In this document: one piece after another, positions 35,106 through 45,025 of the stretch
How the letters are laid out: every line of letters starts with the position of its first letter
Position numbering within the stretch: the first letter of the stretch is position 1
From: JAFGCL01 sp964423835
Lineage (GTDB): Bacteria; Chloroflexota; Dehalococcoidia; UBA2247; RBG-13-53-26
DNA length: 62,631 bases
NCBI GenBank assembly: GCA_964423835.1
Contig: CAYRGJ010000019.1
Location: forward strand, 1-62,631
Direction of reading: 5' to 3'
Made by a program: the position numbers and the translations under genes
The notes under the pieces: generated by a model
The model's input: the letters and a program-made list of their open reading frames with translations, nothing else
Database searches by the model: none
Told to the model about the DNA's origin: nothing

Positions 35106-35164
35106 GGGCGGTCGCGGAGAAGGCCATGAAAGCCGTCAGGGATTCCACGGAAGGGGCCTCATGA
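35102..35164 (+). CDS. 20-residue coupling mini-ORF between cooS and the flavoprotein gene
   Basis: An ATG overlaps the cooS stop (ATGA) and its own TGA overlaps the next ATG (ATGA again), so ribosomes can step through cooS, a 20-codon peptide (MRAVAEKAMKAVRDSTEGAS) and the flavoprotein without dissociating. It may be a pure coupling device or a small basic peptide. The codon use resembles real genes. Confidence 0.4.
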   Translation: MRAVAEKAMKAVRDSTEGAS

Positions 35165-36381
35165 AAGTTGTCATAGTGGGCGCCGGGCCGGCGGGGGTCA
35201 CCGTCGCGGAGACGCTGCGGCAGCACGACGCCGCCGCCGAGATCCTGATGCTGTCCGCCGAGCCCTACCCGCCCTACTCGCCCCCGGCCATGCTGGAGCA
35301 CTTCAGCGCCGGGACGGACCTTCACTTCTGGAAGGGCCGCGACTTCCCGGAGAGGCTGGGCATCGACTACCGGCCGGGGACCAGGGTGGAGTCCATAGAC
35401 CCGGCCAGCCACGAGCTGCGCCTGGATGGAGGCCGGATCGTCACCTGGGACCGGCTGGTGCTGGCCAGCGGCGCCAGCCTCTACGCGCCCCTCGAGGGCC
35501 AGGGCCAGCCCGGCATCTACAACTTCAAGTCGCTCTCCGCCGCAGAGGAGCTGATGTCCCGGGTGCGCGCCGGGCAGGCCCGCAGCGCCCTCATCGTGGG
35601 GGCCGGCTTCATCGGCGTGGAGATCGGCCTGGCGCTGGCCGACATGGGGCTGCAGGTAACCCAGCTGGTGCGTTCCCGGGTGATGCGCACCATGCTCGAC
35701 GAGGAGTCGTCACGGGCCGTGCAGCGCGTCATGGAGAGGCGCGGGGTGCGCGTCCTCCAGGGCGCCGAGGTGGACGCCGTCGCCTTCGCCGGCGAGCCCA
35801 GCGTCGAGGGCGTCCGGGTCAAGTCCGGGGAGGTCCTGCGGGCGGACCTGGTGGTGGCCGCCACCGGGCTCAAGCCCAACATAGAGTACCTGGCCGGCTC
35901 CGGGATCGAGACCGGCTGGGGGGTCCCGGTGAACGACCACCTGCGCACCAACCTGCCGCACATCTTCGCCGCCGGGGATGTGGCGGAGACCACCGACCGG
36001 CTGACGGGCCAGCGCTACATCCATGGCAACTTCCCCAACGCCGTGGCCCAGGGCCGGGTGGTGGCCGGCAACCTGCTGGGCTGGGACATCCGCTACGAAG
36101 GCGCCGACGGCATGAACAGCCTCAAGCACCTGGGGCTGCCGGTAATGGCCGTGGGCCAGATGGACGGCGAGGAGCTCCGGGTGGAGTCAGGGGAATCGGT
36201 GCGCAAGATCTACCTCAGGGAGGGGCGAATAGTGGGGTTCCGCCTCTTCGGGGACATCAAGAGCGCGGGTATCTACCGCACGCTGATGAACCGCCGGCTG
36301 GATGTGACCGCCTTCAAGGGCCGCCTGCTGGAGCCGGGCTTCGGGATGGGGTACATCGAGGGCCTGGCCCTGCCGCCGTAG
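35161..36381 (+). CDS. FAD/NAD(P)-dependent oxidoreductase of the CODH operon (FNOR-like)
   Basis: 406 residues. Two Rossmann folds: FAD site VIVGAGPAGVTVAE at the N-terminus and NAD(P) site LIVGAGFIGVEIGL near residue 145, then FAAGDVAET near 270. The family includes NADH oxidases and rubredoxin/ferredoxin reductases. A CooS-CooF-flavoprotein trio is known in several anaerobes and is thought to reduce NAD(P) with CO. There is no CXXC or conserved peroxidatic Cys typical of Nox, which fits an electron-transfer role. Start overlaps the mini-ORF stop. Confidence 0.88.
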   Translation: MKVVIVGAGPAGVTVAETLRQHDAAAEILMLSAEPYPPYSPPAMLEHFSAGTDLHFWKGRDFPERLGIDYRPGTRVESIDPASHELRLDGGRIVTWDRLVLASGASLYAPLEGQGQPGIYNFKSLSAAEELMSRVRAGQARSALIVGAGFIGVEIGLALADMGLQVTQLVRSRVMRTMLDEESSRAVQRVMERRGVRVLQGAEVDAVAFAGEPSVEGVRVKSGEVLRADLVVAATGLKPNIEYLAGSGIETGWGVPVNDHLRTNLPHIFAAGDVAETTDRLTGQRYIHGNFPNAVAQGRVVAGNLLGWDIRYEGADGMNSLKHLGLPVMAVGQMDGEELRVESGESVRKIYLREGRIVGFRLFGDIKSAGIYRTLMNRRLDVTAFKGRLLEPGFGMGYIEGLALPP

Positions 36382-36526
36382 GATGCTCACCCGGCGCCTC
36401 CGCCAGAAGGCGGTACATCTGGATCGCGGATACGGCCAGTATATCTCGAGCCCTCAGAACGAATACCGGCTCGTCTTCGCCTACCGTCGGGATGTCCAGT
36501 CTTCCGTAGGTTTCCGATATGGCCAT
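36314..36526 (-). CDS. Small conserved-looking protein, 70 residues
   Basis: Starts MAISETYGRLDIPTVGEDEP after AGGAGGAAGAC, a strong ribosome site. The next part, VFVLRARDILAVSAIQMYRL, looks like a folded small domain. The last 20 residues (TAAGPGPRCTPS...) lie antisense to the end of the flavoprotein gene and look random, so the original stop may have been lost. The function is unknown; no cysteines or motif of note in the folded part. The next minus-strand gene (36644) reads towards it. Confidence 0.55.
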   Translation of the reverse strand: MAISETYGRLDIPTVGEDEPVFVLRARDILAVSAIQMYRLLAEAPGEHPTAAGPGPRCTPSRSPAPAGGP

Positions 36527-36643
36527 GTCTTCCTCCTTGCTTGCTGTGTGGGGGAGGCCTGCGGCGGCTTCCGCCGGAGCCGGCGCTGGACAAGGCAGGC
36601 CGGGCCGGCCGGACGCCGTCCGGACGGCGGCGAAGAGAAGGTG

Positions 36644-36880
36644 TCAGCCTCTGGCAGCCCTCTGGCGGCGGCCCTCCGGGGGAGTCAGATCCGCGTAGCT
36701 GCCTATGCAGTGGCCGTCCCACCAGCTGCGGCACTGCCGCCACATGCGGCACCCGTCCCCGCGCAGGGAGTTGGCCACGCAGCAGGCGTCAAGGTACTCC
36801 GCCAGCCCGGTGAAAACATCACCCAGCGGTTGTTCCCGGTCCCACCTTCTTTCAAACTTGTCCATGGCGAATCGCTTCAT
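36644..36880 (-). CDS. Small cysteine-rich protein, 78 residues
   Basis: Starts MKRFAMDKFERRWDREQPLG; a second ATG five codons on is possible. Five cysteines in LDACCVANSL...GDGCRMWRQCRSWWDGHC suggest a metal site or disulfides, and several Trp residues surround them. No ribosome site is seen. The amino-acid composition and the tight cysteine pattern favour a real gene over a shadow. No known family is recognised. Confidence 0.45.
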   Translation of the reverse strand: MKRFAMDKFERRWDREQPLGDVFTGLAEYLDACCVANSLRGDGCRMWRQCRSWWDGHCIGSYADLTPPEGRRQRAARG

Positions 36881-37033
36881 GTTAGCGCGGGCGAGGTAAA
36901 CTGGAGGTAAAGGCCTCGGCCACGACAGAGGCGGCCCCGGAGCGAGCGGCCAGACCTGGGCCGCGTGATATACTGGGGCCAGGTGACCCACCGGCTCCCG
37001 GAATGCAGGCCAGGTGGATGGGAGGTGGGGTGG

Positions 37034-38320
37034 ATGGGCTCCAACGGGCTGCAGCGTTTCAAACGGGACAGCGAGCTCCTTCATGCCGGGCTGGAGCTGC
37101 TGGAGCTGGACGGGTCGTGGGATGCCGGCCTCACTAAAGGCCTGGCCAGGGCCATAGCCGCCCGCTACGACCGGGTCATTGAATGCGCCGAGACCGGGCG
37201 GCCCTTCGCCGCCAACTCCTTCGGAATCGCCCCCGAGATCTTCGCCGCCATGGACCTGCCGTGGTACGTCCTCAACGTGATCCCCTTCCTGCCCATGGCC
37301 CAGATGGACCTGGAAGAGCAGGTGGACGCGGCAGCGGCCCTGGGCCTGCGCACCGACCTCTGCTCCGTGATCCGGGTCTGCATCCAGTACGTCTACGGCG
37401 GCTGCCTGCCCACCCCGGCGGCACTGGTGGGCACGCTCAGCCCCTGTGATGGCGCCGGCGTCCTCAACCAGGCCATCGCCCGCAGCCCCGGGTGGAGAGA
37501 CGTCCCTGCCTTCTGCTTCGACCCTCCCTACTGGAAAGGGGACCGCGCCCTGGACTATTTCACCGGCGAGATGAGGCGAATGGTGGATTTCCTGGTGCGC
37601 CGGACCGGGGCTGCGCTGGACCTGGACCGGCTGCGGACAGTCGTCAGCGAGTCCAACCGCCAGCACCAGCTGTGGTCCCGCTTTCGCCGTCTGGCCGCCC
37701 GCGCGGCCCCCTGTCCCCGCAGCGTGGTGAAGGGCGCCCAGGCCTGGCACGTGGCCCAGAACTTCCTGGCCGGTCACCCGCTGGGCACCGAGTGGTTCGG
37801 CCAGCTGCTGCGCCTCACGGAAGAGGACCTGCAGGCAGGTCGGGCGGCCGCCCCGCAGGAGAAGATCAGGCTCCTCTGGTTTGATATCCGGCCCGTCTGG
37901 CTGGGAGCGGTCACGGACTGGCTGAGAGACGAGTGGGGGGCCTGCATCGTCATGGATTTGCTGGGGTACGCCCCCGTCTCCGACATCGACACCTCCACCG
38001 AATCGTCGATGCTCCGGGGCCTGGCCCAGCGGTGGCTCTCGGAGGTGCCCATCGTCCGGCAGGCCCACGGCGCCGCGGACCTCTACACCGCCGACATCTG
38101 CCGCATCGTCGAAGAGTACGCCATAGACTGCGTGGTCTGGCCGGGGCACATGGGGCACAAGGACGGCGGGGGCAGCACCGGCATAGCCCGGCACGCCTGC
38201 GCCGAGATGGGCATCCCCTTCCTGGACCTGGAGCTGGACCTGCTGGACAGCCGCTGCACACCCGTGGACGATCTGAAGGACAAGTTCAGCCGGTTCTTCA
38301 GCGTCAAGGGGCTGGGGTAG
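37034..38320 (+). CDS. 2-Hydroxyacyl-CoA dehydratase subunit D-like (HgdB/BcrC family)
   Basis: 428 residues from the ATG at 37034 (GGAGGTG just upstream); an upstream ATG at 36965 lacks a ribosome site. The fold is the HgdB/BcrB-BcrC type, in which cysteines bind a 4Fe-4S cluster at the substrate site: Cys in DLCSVIRV, YGGCLPTP, SPCDG. GHMGHKDGGGS near the end matches the family's terminal loop. Known enzymes work as pairs with an activator ATPase (HgdC) and a second subunit. Neither is nearby, so this is an orphan or belongs to the DUF-like single-subunit branch. Substrate unknown. Confidence 0.75.
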   Translation: MGSNGLQRFKRDSELLHAGLELLELDGSWDAGLTKGLARAIAARYDRVIECAETGRPFAANSFGIAPEIFAAMDLPWYVLNVIPFLPMAQMDLEEQVDAAAALGLRTDLCSVIRVCIQYVYGGCLPTPAALVGTLSPCDGAGVLNQAIARSPGWRDVPAFCFDPPYWKGDRALDYFTGEMRRMVDFLVRRTGAALDLDRLRTVVSESNRQHQLWSRFRRLAARAAPCPRSVVKGAQAWHVAQNFLAGHPLGTEWFGQLLRLTEEDLQAGRAAAPQEKIRLLWFDIRPVWLGAVTDWLRDEWGACIVMDLLGYAPVSDIDTSTESSMLRGLAQRWLSEVPIVRQAHGAADLYTADICRIVEEYAIDCVVWPGHMGHKDGGGSTGIARHACAEMGIPFLDLELDLLDSRCTPVDDLKDKFSRFFSVKGLG

Positions 38321-38396
38321 CAGTCAGCTTCCTCTGTCGCATGACGGGACTGCCGGCTGACGTCTCCAGGCCTTATGGCATGCCGCAAGATCGCAG

Positions 38397-38426
38397 AACG
38401 GGGTGGGCATTGCCACCCACCCCGTT
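38397..38426 (+). terminator. Strong intrinsic terminator hairpin
   Basis: 11-bp perfect stem (AACGGGGTGGG / CCCACCCCGTT) followed on the plus strand by CATTTTC. It ends the plus-strand dehydratase gene and lies between convergent genes, so it may also stop the minus-strand PKD gene. Confidence 0.8.
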
Positions 38427-38445
38427 CATTTTCGATCACAATTGA

Positions 38446-41400
38446 TCAATTAGCCACGGTGAAGGACCACGCGCCCGTCCAGGCGCTGGCATTGCCCGCC
38501 GCATCTATTGCCCTCACCCTCCAGTAGTAGACCCCGTCAGGCAGCATCGCCGTCACCACGCACGAAGACGAGTTGACCCACGCCCGGCTGAAGACAGGAG
38601 ATGTGAAGCCGGCTTCGTCATCTACCTGTATCTGGTAATGCACTGCACGGGAATCCGTGACATCGGTCCAATCTAGCCAGGGAGTACTATCATGGGTCAC
38701 TCCACCGTTGGACGGAGATTTCAGTGCAGGCACATAAGGGGCTGAGCTATCGATCCACATGCTCCGGGCGGCGGTCCAAGGGCTTGCGTTCCCCGCCCCA
38801 TCCACCGTTCTAACCCTCCAGTAGTAGACTCCGTCAGGCAGCACAGTGGTGACCACGCAAGAAGAGGCGTTGACCCATGTCCGGCTGAACGCCGGAGATC
38901 CGAAGCCGGCGTCAGTATCCACTTGGACCTGGTGATGCACCGTACTGGGATCTGTAACGTCCGACCAGTCCAGCCAAGGCGTGTTGTCTGCAGTTACCCC
39001 ACCGTCAGCCGGAGATGCCAGTGCAGGCACAGAGGGGGCTGAGGTATCAATCCACATGCTCCGGGCAGCGGTCCAGGGGCTTGCGTTCCCCACCCCATCC
39101 ACCGTTCGTACCCTCCAATAGCACAACCCTTCAGGCAGCACAGTGGTGACCACGCACGAAGACGCGTTGACCCATGTCCGGCTGAACACAAGAGATCCGA
39201 AGCCGGCGTCAGTATCCACCTGGATCTGGTAATGCACTGCGCTCGGGTCCGTGACATCCGCCCAGTCCAGCCACGGTGTACTGTCCATTATGGTCGCCCC
39301 GGCTGCCGGCGACAACAGCGTGGGCGCTACTGGAGAAGTGGTATCTGGTACTACGGATATGCAGCCCGTCTGAATGTCAGTATCGCTGTCACTATCGCCC
39401 TCGGTGACCGTCAGGGCCACCGTGTAGGTCCCATTCTGCGTGTAGATGTGGGTGGGGTTCTGCTCGGCGCTGGTAATCCCATCCCCAAAGTCCCACAGCC
39501 AGGAGACGATGCCGTCATACGAGGTCGAGCTGTCGGTGAAGGCCACCGTCAGCGGCTCGGCACCGGACAGCGGGGCGGCGGAGAACCCGGCCGNNNNNNN
39601 NNNNNNNNNNNNNNNNNNNNNNNNNNNNNNNNNNNNNNNNNNNNNNNNNNNNNNNNNNNNNNNNNNNNNNNNNNNNNNNNNNNNNNNNNNNNNAAGGCCA
39701 CCGTCAGCGGCTCGGCACCGGACAGCGGGGCGGCGGAGAACCCGGCCGCCGGGCCGGTCCCGGAGACCACGATGCAGCCAGCCTCGATCTCAGTGTCGCT
39801 GTCGCTGTCCGCTTCGGTGACCGTCAGGGTCACCGCGTAGGTCCCATTCTGCGTGTAGATGTGGGTGGGGTTCTGCTCGGCGCTGGTCGATCCATCCCCA
39901 AAGTCCCACAGCCAGGAGACGATGCCATCATACGAGGTCGAGTTGTCGGTGAAGGCCACCGTCAGCGGCTCGGCACCGGACAGCGGGGCGGCGGAGAACC
40001 CGGCCGTAGGGCCGGTCCCGGACACCGTCACGTAGCCCGCCCTGGTTTCAGTGTCGCTGTCGCTGTCGGCCTCGGTGACCATCAGGGCCACCGTGTAGGT
40101 GCCATCCTGCGTATAGATGTGAGTGGGGCTCTGTTCGGTGCTGGTCGATCCATCCCCAAAGTCCCACAGCCAGGAGACGATGCCGTCATGCGAGGTCGAG
40201 TTGTCGGTGAAGGCCACCGTCAGCGGCTCGGCTCCGGACAGAGGGGCGGCGGAGAAGGCGGCCGCCGGGCCGCTCTCTGATACCGCGATGAAGCCGGCCT
40301 TGACCTCGCTGTCGGACCCATCGTCAACCTCGGTCACGGTCAACGTCACCGTGTAGCTGCCATCCTGAGCATAGGTGTGCGCCGGGCTCTGCTCGTTGCT
40401 GGTCGATCCATCCCCGAAGTCCCACGCCCAGGTGACTATGCCGTCCGAGGACGTAGAGGCATCGGTGAAGCTCACCGTCAGCGGCTCAACGCCTGACAGC
40501 GGGGTGGCGGAGAAGGCGGCTGCCGGCCCGGCATCCGGGACCGCCTGCAGCTCGAAGACCGTCTTGGCCCACAAGAATGGGCTGTAAGAGAAGCTGATCT
40601 GGCCCGAGGCATTGGCCGTGAGCGTCTGCCAGAGAGTCCTGACCCCCCCGCGCGTATACCATAGCTTGTACGATTTGCCGGGAACCAGGTCGCCCACGGT
40701 GTGAGCCGAGCTGGCGAAGAAGGGGGCGGAGTAGGACTCCGTCCACTTTCTGGAGCGATCACCGGTGGTGCTCCACTGCTGCACAGTGACGTCAACCTTG
40801 GAGACGCTGGGGGCGATGCTCATGTTCGCCGAGTCGAACGAGGCCAATCCGGCCAGGTCCAGGCTCAAGCTGGCATTACCGTCTGTGCCTATGGTGGTCG
40901 TTCCCTGGAGGAATGGCTTCTTGAAGTTGTTTATCTCCAGCGTGGTGGCAAAGGCCCCGTCCAGCATCAGGGATACCTTTTCGCTGGCGGGATCGTACAC
41001 CGCGGTCAGCACGTCCGTGGCCGGAGTGGACACGGAGGTGATCCGAGGCAAGGATGCGTCGTACGTGCCGCTGACCACCTCCAGCGTCTCCGACAAGCCG
41101 CTCTGCTTGCCATAGAAGAGATTGCTGCCGTCCACATGGATCCAGTACTGGCTGCCCATCCTGACCTGCCTGATGGTAGAAGGCATTACAATATCTATCT
41201 CATGCCGCGCCCGGCCGTCCTGAAAGGCTGATGAATCCAGTGTGAGGGTGGTGCTCCCGGAGCTGTTCCGGACAGATGTCATGTCCGTCCACAGCCACCC
41301 CACGTTCTTATTGGCCGCCGTCTGGGTGGAGACAAGGGAGAAACCGGCCTCTTTCATGACCTGCAAACTGGACAGGTATGAGTCCCTGAGCTGATACCCG

Positions 41401-43031
41401 GAGGTGCTCCCTTCATCTACCTGGTGGTCGTGAAGGTTCACCAGCACCATGGGCCCGGAACCAGCGTAGCCCATGAACTGCTCCGCCAGCTGGCTCTGCT
41501 GGACAGCGGTCAGGGCCACATCCCTGTCGGTCCCTGTCCCCGAAGGGGCGACGCGGCCTGGAGCATACGTGCCGTCAACCCAGCCCAGCGTCATGGCAAA
41601 GCCCTCGTTCAGGTCCCTGGCCGACAGCACGCTGAAACCGTACTCGCTGGCCAGAGCCTGGGTGTACCCATCCAGGTACTCGTACTTGGGCAGTATGAGC
41701 ACGTTGGCGCTCGAGTACCCGTAGCTATCGAGGACCTCCCTCATCCTCTGTAACCATGCTTCCTGCACTGCCAGGTCCGGCATTACGAAGGCCCCCGGGC
41801 TGAACATGGTGAGGTTCGGGTTGTCGCTGTTGGCCACGCCGGCAGCCTCGAGGTCGGCATCCTGCCAGTTAACCAGGCCATCGCCATCCGTGTCGGCGTA
41901 AGGGTCGACCGGCAAGCCGCTGGCGGTCCACATCCACCAGGAGACATCGTGTTGGTAGCCGTGCGATGCCACCACGTAGTCCTTGTACTGCTTCAATGCC
42001 GTCATGATGGCCGCATTGGCCGCATCGTAGCTGCCGTTATTGGCGTGAACCATGGGATCCAGCCCCCAGATCATGATGCCCTCGGGCGGGTTGGAGTCCA
42101 GGTAGTTCTCCATGAAGGCGAAGGTGGGATAGCCGCCCAGGTTCGCTGCTGTCCAGCTGCAGAGGCTGGTATAGCCGGCCAGCTTCAGCTCTCCCCTGCC
42201 GCAGTCATCGATCTCCAGCGAATAGCAGGGTTTGACGTAGGGTAGGCCCGAATACTGCTGGACGATCCTGGCAAGCATCGAAGCGTGCGCCGTATACCCC
42301 CAGTCCTTGAAGGCAAAATACACCGCCCGCGCCCCGCTGCCATAGGCGGCCACGGTGAGGGCCGGGGTGCCGTCGCCAAAGCTCTCCAGCACCGTCACAT
42401 CGCTGGTCTTGCCTGTGATGTTGTTGAACCTGGAGGCCGCCCCGGTCCTCTGGTATCCCACGAAGGGCTCCAGCGCCCAGATCCCCGCCGGGTTGCTGAC
42501 GGTGAGGCTCTTGGCCTCATTGCCATCTGTGCTTACCCCGAAAAGGTTGTTGGTCGTGTTCCAGGCATAGCCGGATTCCATCCGCACTACCCCCAGGAAG
42601 GGGTACTCCTGGAACATGTCTACCACTGCCCTGGAGGATGTCTCGATGTCGGTATAGGCTTCGCCATCGTGGGGATCGAAGATGATGGCGCCGTACAGCA
42701 TGTTGCCATCCAGCACCAGGTCCAGGTCGCCATGGCCCCCTCCCTGGTCGTCCAGGTACCAGTGCCCGCCGGCACCGGCCAGGTCGTAGTGCTCAGTGCC
42801 GTCAAAGACCTGCACCGGGTATCCCCATCTCTCCAGTGACGTCCTGATTGCCGGCAGCTCGCCGGATTCGCCGGCGCTGCCGTGCACAAGGATCAGGATC
42901 CTCCCGGTGATGGTGCCGCCGAATGCGGCATCGGCCCGGATCGGCGCTGCCGCGCCGCTTCCCGCCAGCGACCCGACTAACGCCAGCAGCACCAGGGCAA
43001 CCAGGGCTGACCTCCAAGAAACCGCCGTCAT
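38446..43031 (-). CDS. Secreted deacetylase-like protein with PKD and FN3-like repeats (interrupted by assembly gap)
   Basis: Starts at ATG 43031 (GGAGG site), signal peptide MTAVSWRSALVALVLLALVG. Residues 50-650 form a NodB-like region: SLEIDDCGRGE, VASHGYQHDVSWW and VNLHDHQVD resemble metal-binding motifs of polysaccharide deacetylases, and DTDGDGLVNWQDADLE is a calcium loop. Then come tandem PKD units of about 87 residues (WDFGDGSTSxEQxPTHxY); three complete units and part of a fourth precede the gap, and one follows. Three FN3-like units of about 100 residues end the chain (WxDVTDPxxVHYQIQVDxDAGF). The 100-N gap breaks the frame as drawn, but fusing the 55 identical bases at the gap edges restores one frame of 1,476 residues. 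Confidence 0.85.
39594..39693. other. Scaffold gap (100 N)
   Basis: The 55 bases left of the gap (39539-39593) equal the 55 bases right of it (39694-39748). The gap therefore sits in a repeat, and its real length may be zero or any number of PKD units. Confidence 0.98.
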
Positions 43032-43240
43032 CTGACCTCCAGGGGGGTACCGCCAGTCCGGCGCGCTCAAGGTACTCGGCGGCCCGCGCAGTGCTCAATG
43101 GTCCGTTTCACCCCGTGACCGGGCGTGCTCCGGCATCCGGGAGTCACTGGTCGGCCCATCAAATTCCCGGGGTCATCCTGCTCTTGCGCCCCCCGTGCGA
43201 GCGATCTGGCCCCGGCACCGTCTGGCGTGTATTGTCAAGC

Positions 43241-43269
43241 AGGATACTACCAGACGATCAAATAGTCAA
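43241..43269 (-). promoter_or_regulatory. Promoter of the PKD-protein gene
   Basis: Minus strand TTGACT (43269-43264), 17-nt spacer, TATCCT (43246-43241), leaving a leader of about 200 nt to the ATG at 43031. The leader contains CGGTCACGGGGTGAAACGG near 43121-43103, which resembles a shrunken version of the core at 3619-3654 and 51574-51608, but no terminator follows. Confidence 0.5.
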
Positions 43270-43373
43270 ACATTTTGCCTTTACAAAGTAATTTGGGTCC
43301 GGGGTTCAGAGGGCCCGGTGGTCCGGACGGTCCAGTGGAGGTTCAGAGGGTCTGGCGGTTCCGCAGCGCGCCG

Positions 43374-44879
43374 CTACTGTCCGGCGACGGCGCCGTCCGC
43401 CGCCTGCCCCTCAAGGAGCTTGCGGCAGTGATAGCCGTAGACGGCCAGGGAAACGGCCAGGGGGAAATGGCGGGGCTGCCGCAGCAGCGTACGGGTCAAC
43501 AGGCGCCAGTAGTACACCCGGCCCTTCTCCTTGATGCCGATGTACCACAGGGATGACAAGAAGCCCAGGACATGAGTGCCCCTCAGACGGCCACGGCCAT
43601 GCCCGGCGGGCCGGTGCTCGCGCAGGAAGGTGGCTATGCGGGCGTAGTAGTTGCGGGGCGAGTAGATGGTGGTCAGCACCCGCCGGTAGCCCTCGATGAG
43701 GGTCTCGCGCTTCATCCTGGGCACGAAGTTGAGGGACAAGTCGGTGTTGTCGCCGGAGGCCTCGCTGACCAGCCGGTCCTGCTCCTTCAGACGTTTGTAG
43801 AGCTTCGTCCCGCGCTGGGCGCGGAGCAGCCCCACCATGGCGGTCACGATCCCGCTCTGCTGGATGAAGCCGATCTGCCGGTCAAAGATGTTGGCCGGGT
43901 CGTTGTCAAAGCCGATGATGAACCCGCCCTGGACCTCCATCCCGCGGTTCTGCAGCCTCCTCACGGAGGCCACCAGGTCGCGGTTGCCGTTCTGGCGCTT
44001 GTGGCATTCCTCCAGGCTCTCCTCGTTCGGAGTCTCGATACCCACGAACACGCGGTCGAAGCCGGCTTCGGTCATCAGCTGCATCAGATCTTCGTCATCC
44101 GCCAGGTCTATGGAGGCCTGGGTGAACAGGGTGAAGGGGTAGCGCTTCTCTCTCATCCAGTCCCGTACGGCGGGAAGAACCTCCGCCTTGAGCTTCTTCC
44201 GATTGCCGATGAAGTTGTCGTCCACCACGAAGACCGCGCCCGAGCAGCCGATGCGTCGCACCGCCTCCAGCTCGGCGATGAGCTGCGAAGCACTCTTGGT
44301 GCGGGGCAGCCGGCCGTTGAGAAGGGCAATGTCGCAGAACTCGCAGTCGAAGGGGCAGCCCCGGGAGTACTGGACAGTGAGGTTGGCATAGCTCCGGGGC
44401 TTGATGAGCTCCCAGGCCGGCAGCGGGCTGCGGCAGATGTCGGGCTTCTGGTCGGACCGGTAGAACCTCACTGCCTGGCCGCGCTCCAGGTCTGCCGCCA
44501 GTTGGGCCATCACCCCCTCCGCTTCGCCCAGGACAAAGTGGTCCACCTCGGGAAACTCATCGTACCGGGTGGTAAACAGCGGTCCGCCGGCCACCATCCT
44601 CTTGCGGCGCTGCTTGCAGCGGGCGGTCACCTCATGGGCGGACGCCTGCTGCACATCCATGGCGCTGACAAATACACAATCGGCCCAGTCCAGGTCCGTA
44701 TCTTTGAGCGCTCCGACGTTGAGGTCCACCAGCCTCCGGTTCCAGCCCTGCGGCAGCAGCGCCGCCACTGTGAGAAGGCCCAGGGGAGGATAGGCCGCCT
44801 TGCGGGCAATGAACTTCAGGGCGTGCCGGAAGCTCCAGAAGGTGTCAGGGTACCGGGGGTAGACCAAAAGAACGTTCAT
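43374..44879 (-). CDS. B12-binding radical SAM protein (DUF4070-type)
   Basis: 501 residues. I start it at the ATG 44879 (AGGAG site; MNVLLVYPRYPDTFWSFRHA). An N-terminal B12-binding-like domain is followed by the radical SAM core with RGCPFDCEFCDI (CxxxCxxC) near 190, GGFIIGFD and a C-terminal DUF4070-like domain with RRVLTTIYSPRNYYAR. Members include HpnP (hopanoid C-2 methylase) and relatives that methylate sp2 or sp3 carbons of lipids and other substrates. No hopanoid genes are nearby, so a role in decorating a glycan or lipid of the surface island is equally possible. It is divergent from the membrane gene at 45026. Confidence 0.85.
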   Translation of the reverse strand: MNVLLVYPRYPDTFWSFRHALKFIARKAAYPPLGLLTVAALLPQGWNRRLVDLNVGALKDTDLDWADCVFVSAMDVQQASAHEVTARCKQRRKRMVAGGPLFTTRYDEFPEVDHFVLGEAEGVMAQLAADLERGQAVRFYRSDQKPDICRSPLPAWELIKPRSYANLTVQYSRGCPFDCEFCDIALLNGRLPRTKSASQLIAELEAVRRIGCSGAVFVVDDNFIGNRKKLKAEVLPAVRDWMREKRYPFTLFTQASIDLADDEDLMQLMTEAGFDRVFVGIETPNEESLEECHKRQNGNRDLVASVRRLQNRGMEVQGGFIIGFDNDPANIFDRQIGFIQQSGIVTAMVGLLRAQRGTKLYKRLKEQDRLVSEASGDNTDLSLNFVPRMKRETLIEGYRRVLTTIYSPRNYYARIATFLREHRPAGHGRGRLRGTHVLGFLSSLWYIGIKEKGRVYYWRLLTRTLLRQPRHFPLAVSLAVYGYHCRKLLEGQAADGAVAGQ

Positions 44880-45025
44880 ATCACTCCTGCTGCGCGGAAA
44901 CGCGGCTGCGCTGACCTGGCGGGGACCGGATACCAGAATTGTACGCCTGTCGGGGCGCCTAGTCCATCCGGCAGACGGCCATGTGATAGAATACTGGGCG
45001 CGGTGTCGGGAGAGGCCAAGCATAC

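Noticed and set aside
39594..39693. Treating the two halves of the PKD protein as separate genes
   Set aside because: Both halves are the same frame once the 55-bp identical edges are fused; the internal GTG start of the left half lies inside a PKD unit.
43374..44879. Naming the radical SAM protein HpnP
   Set aside because: Overall architecture fits, but no hopanoid genes are present and the substrate-specific residues are not known to me.
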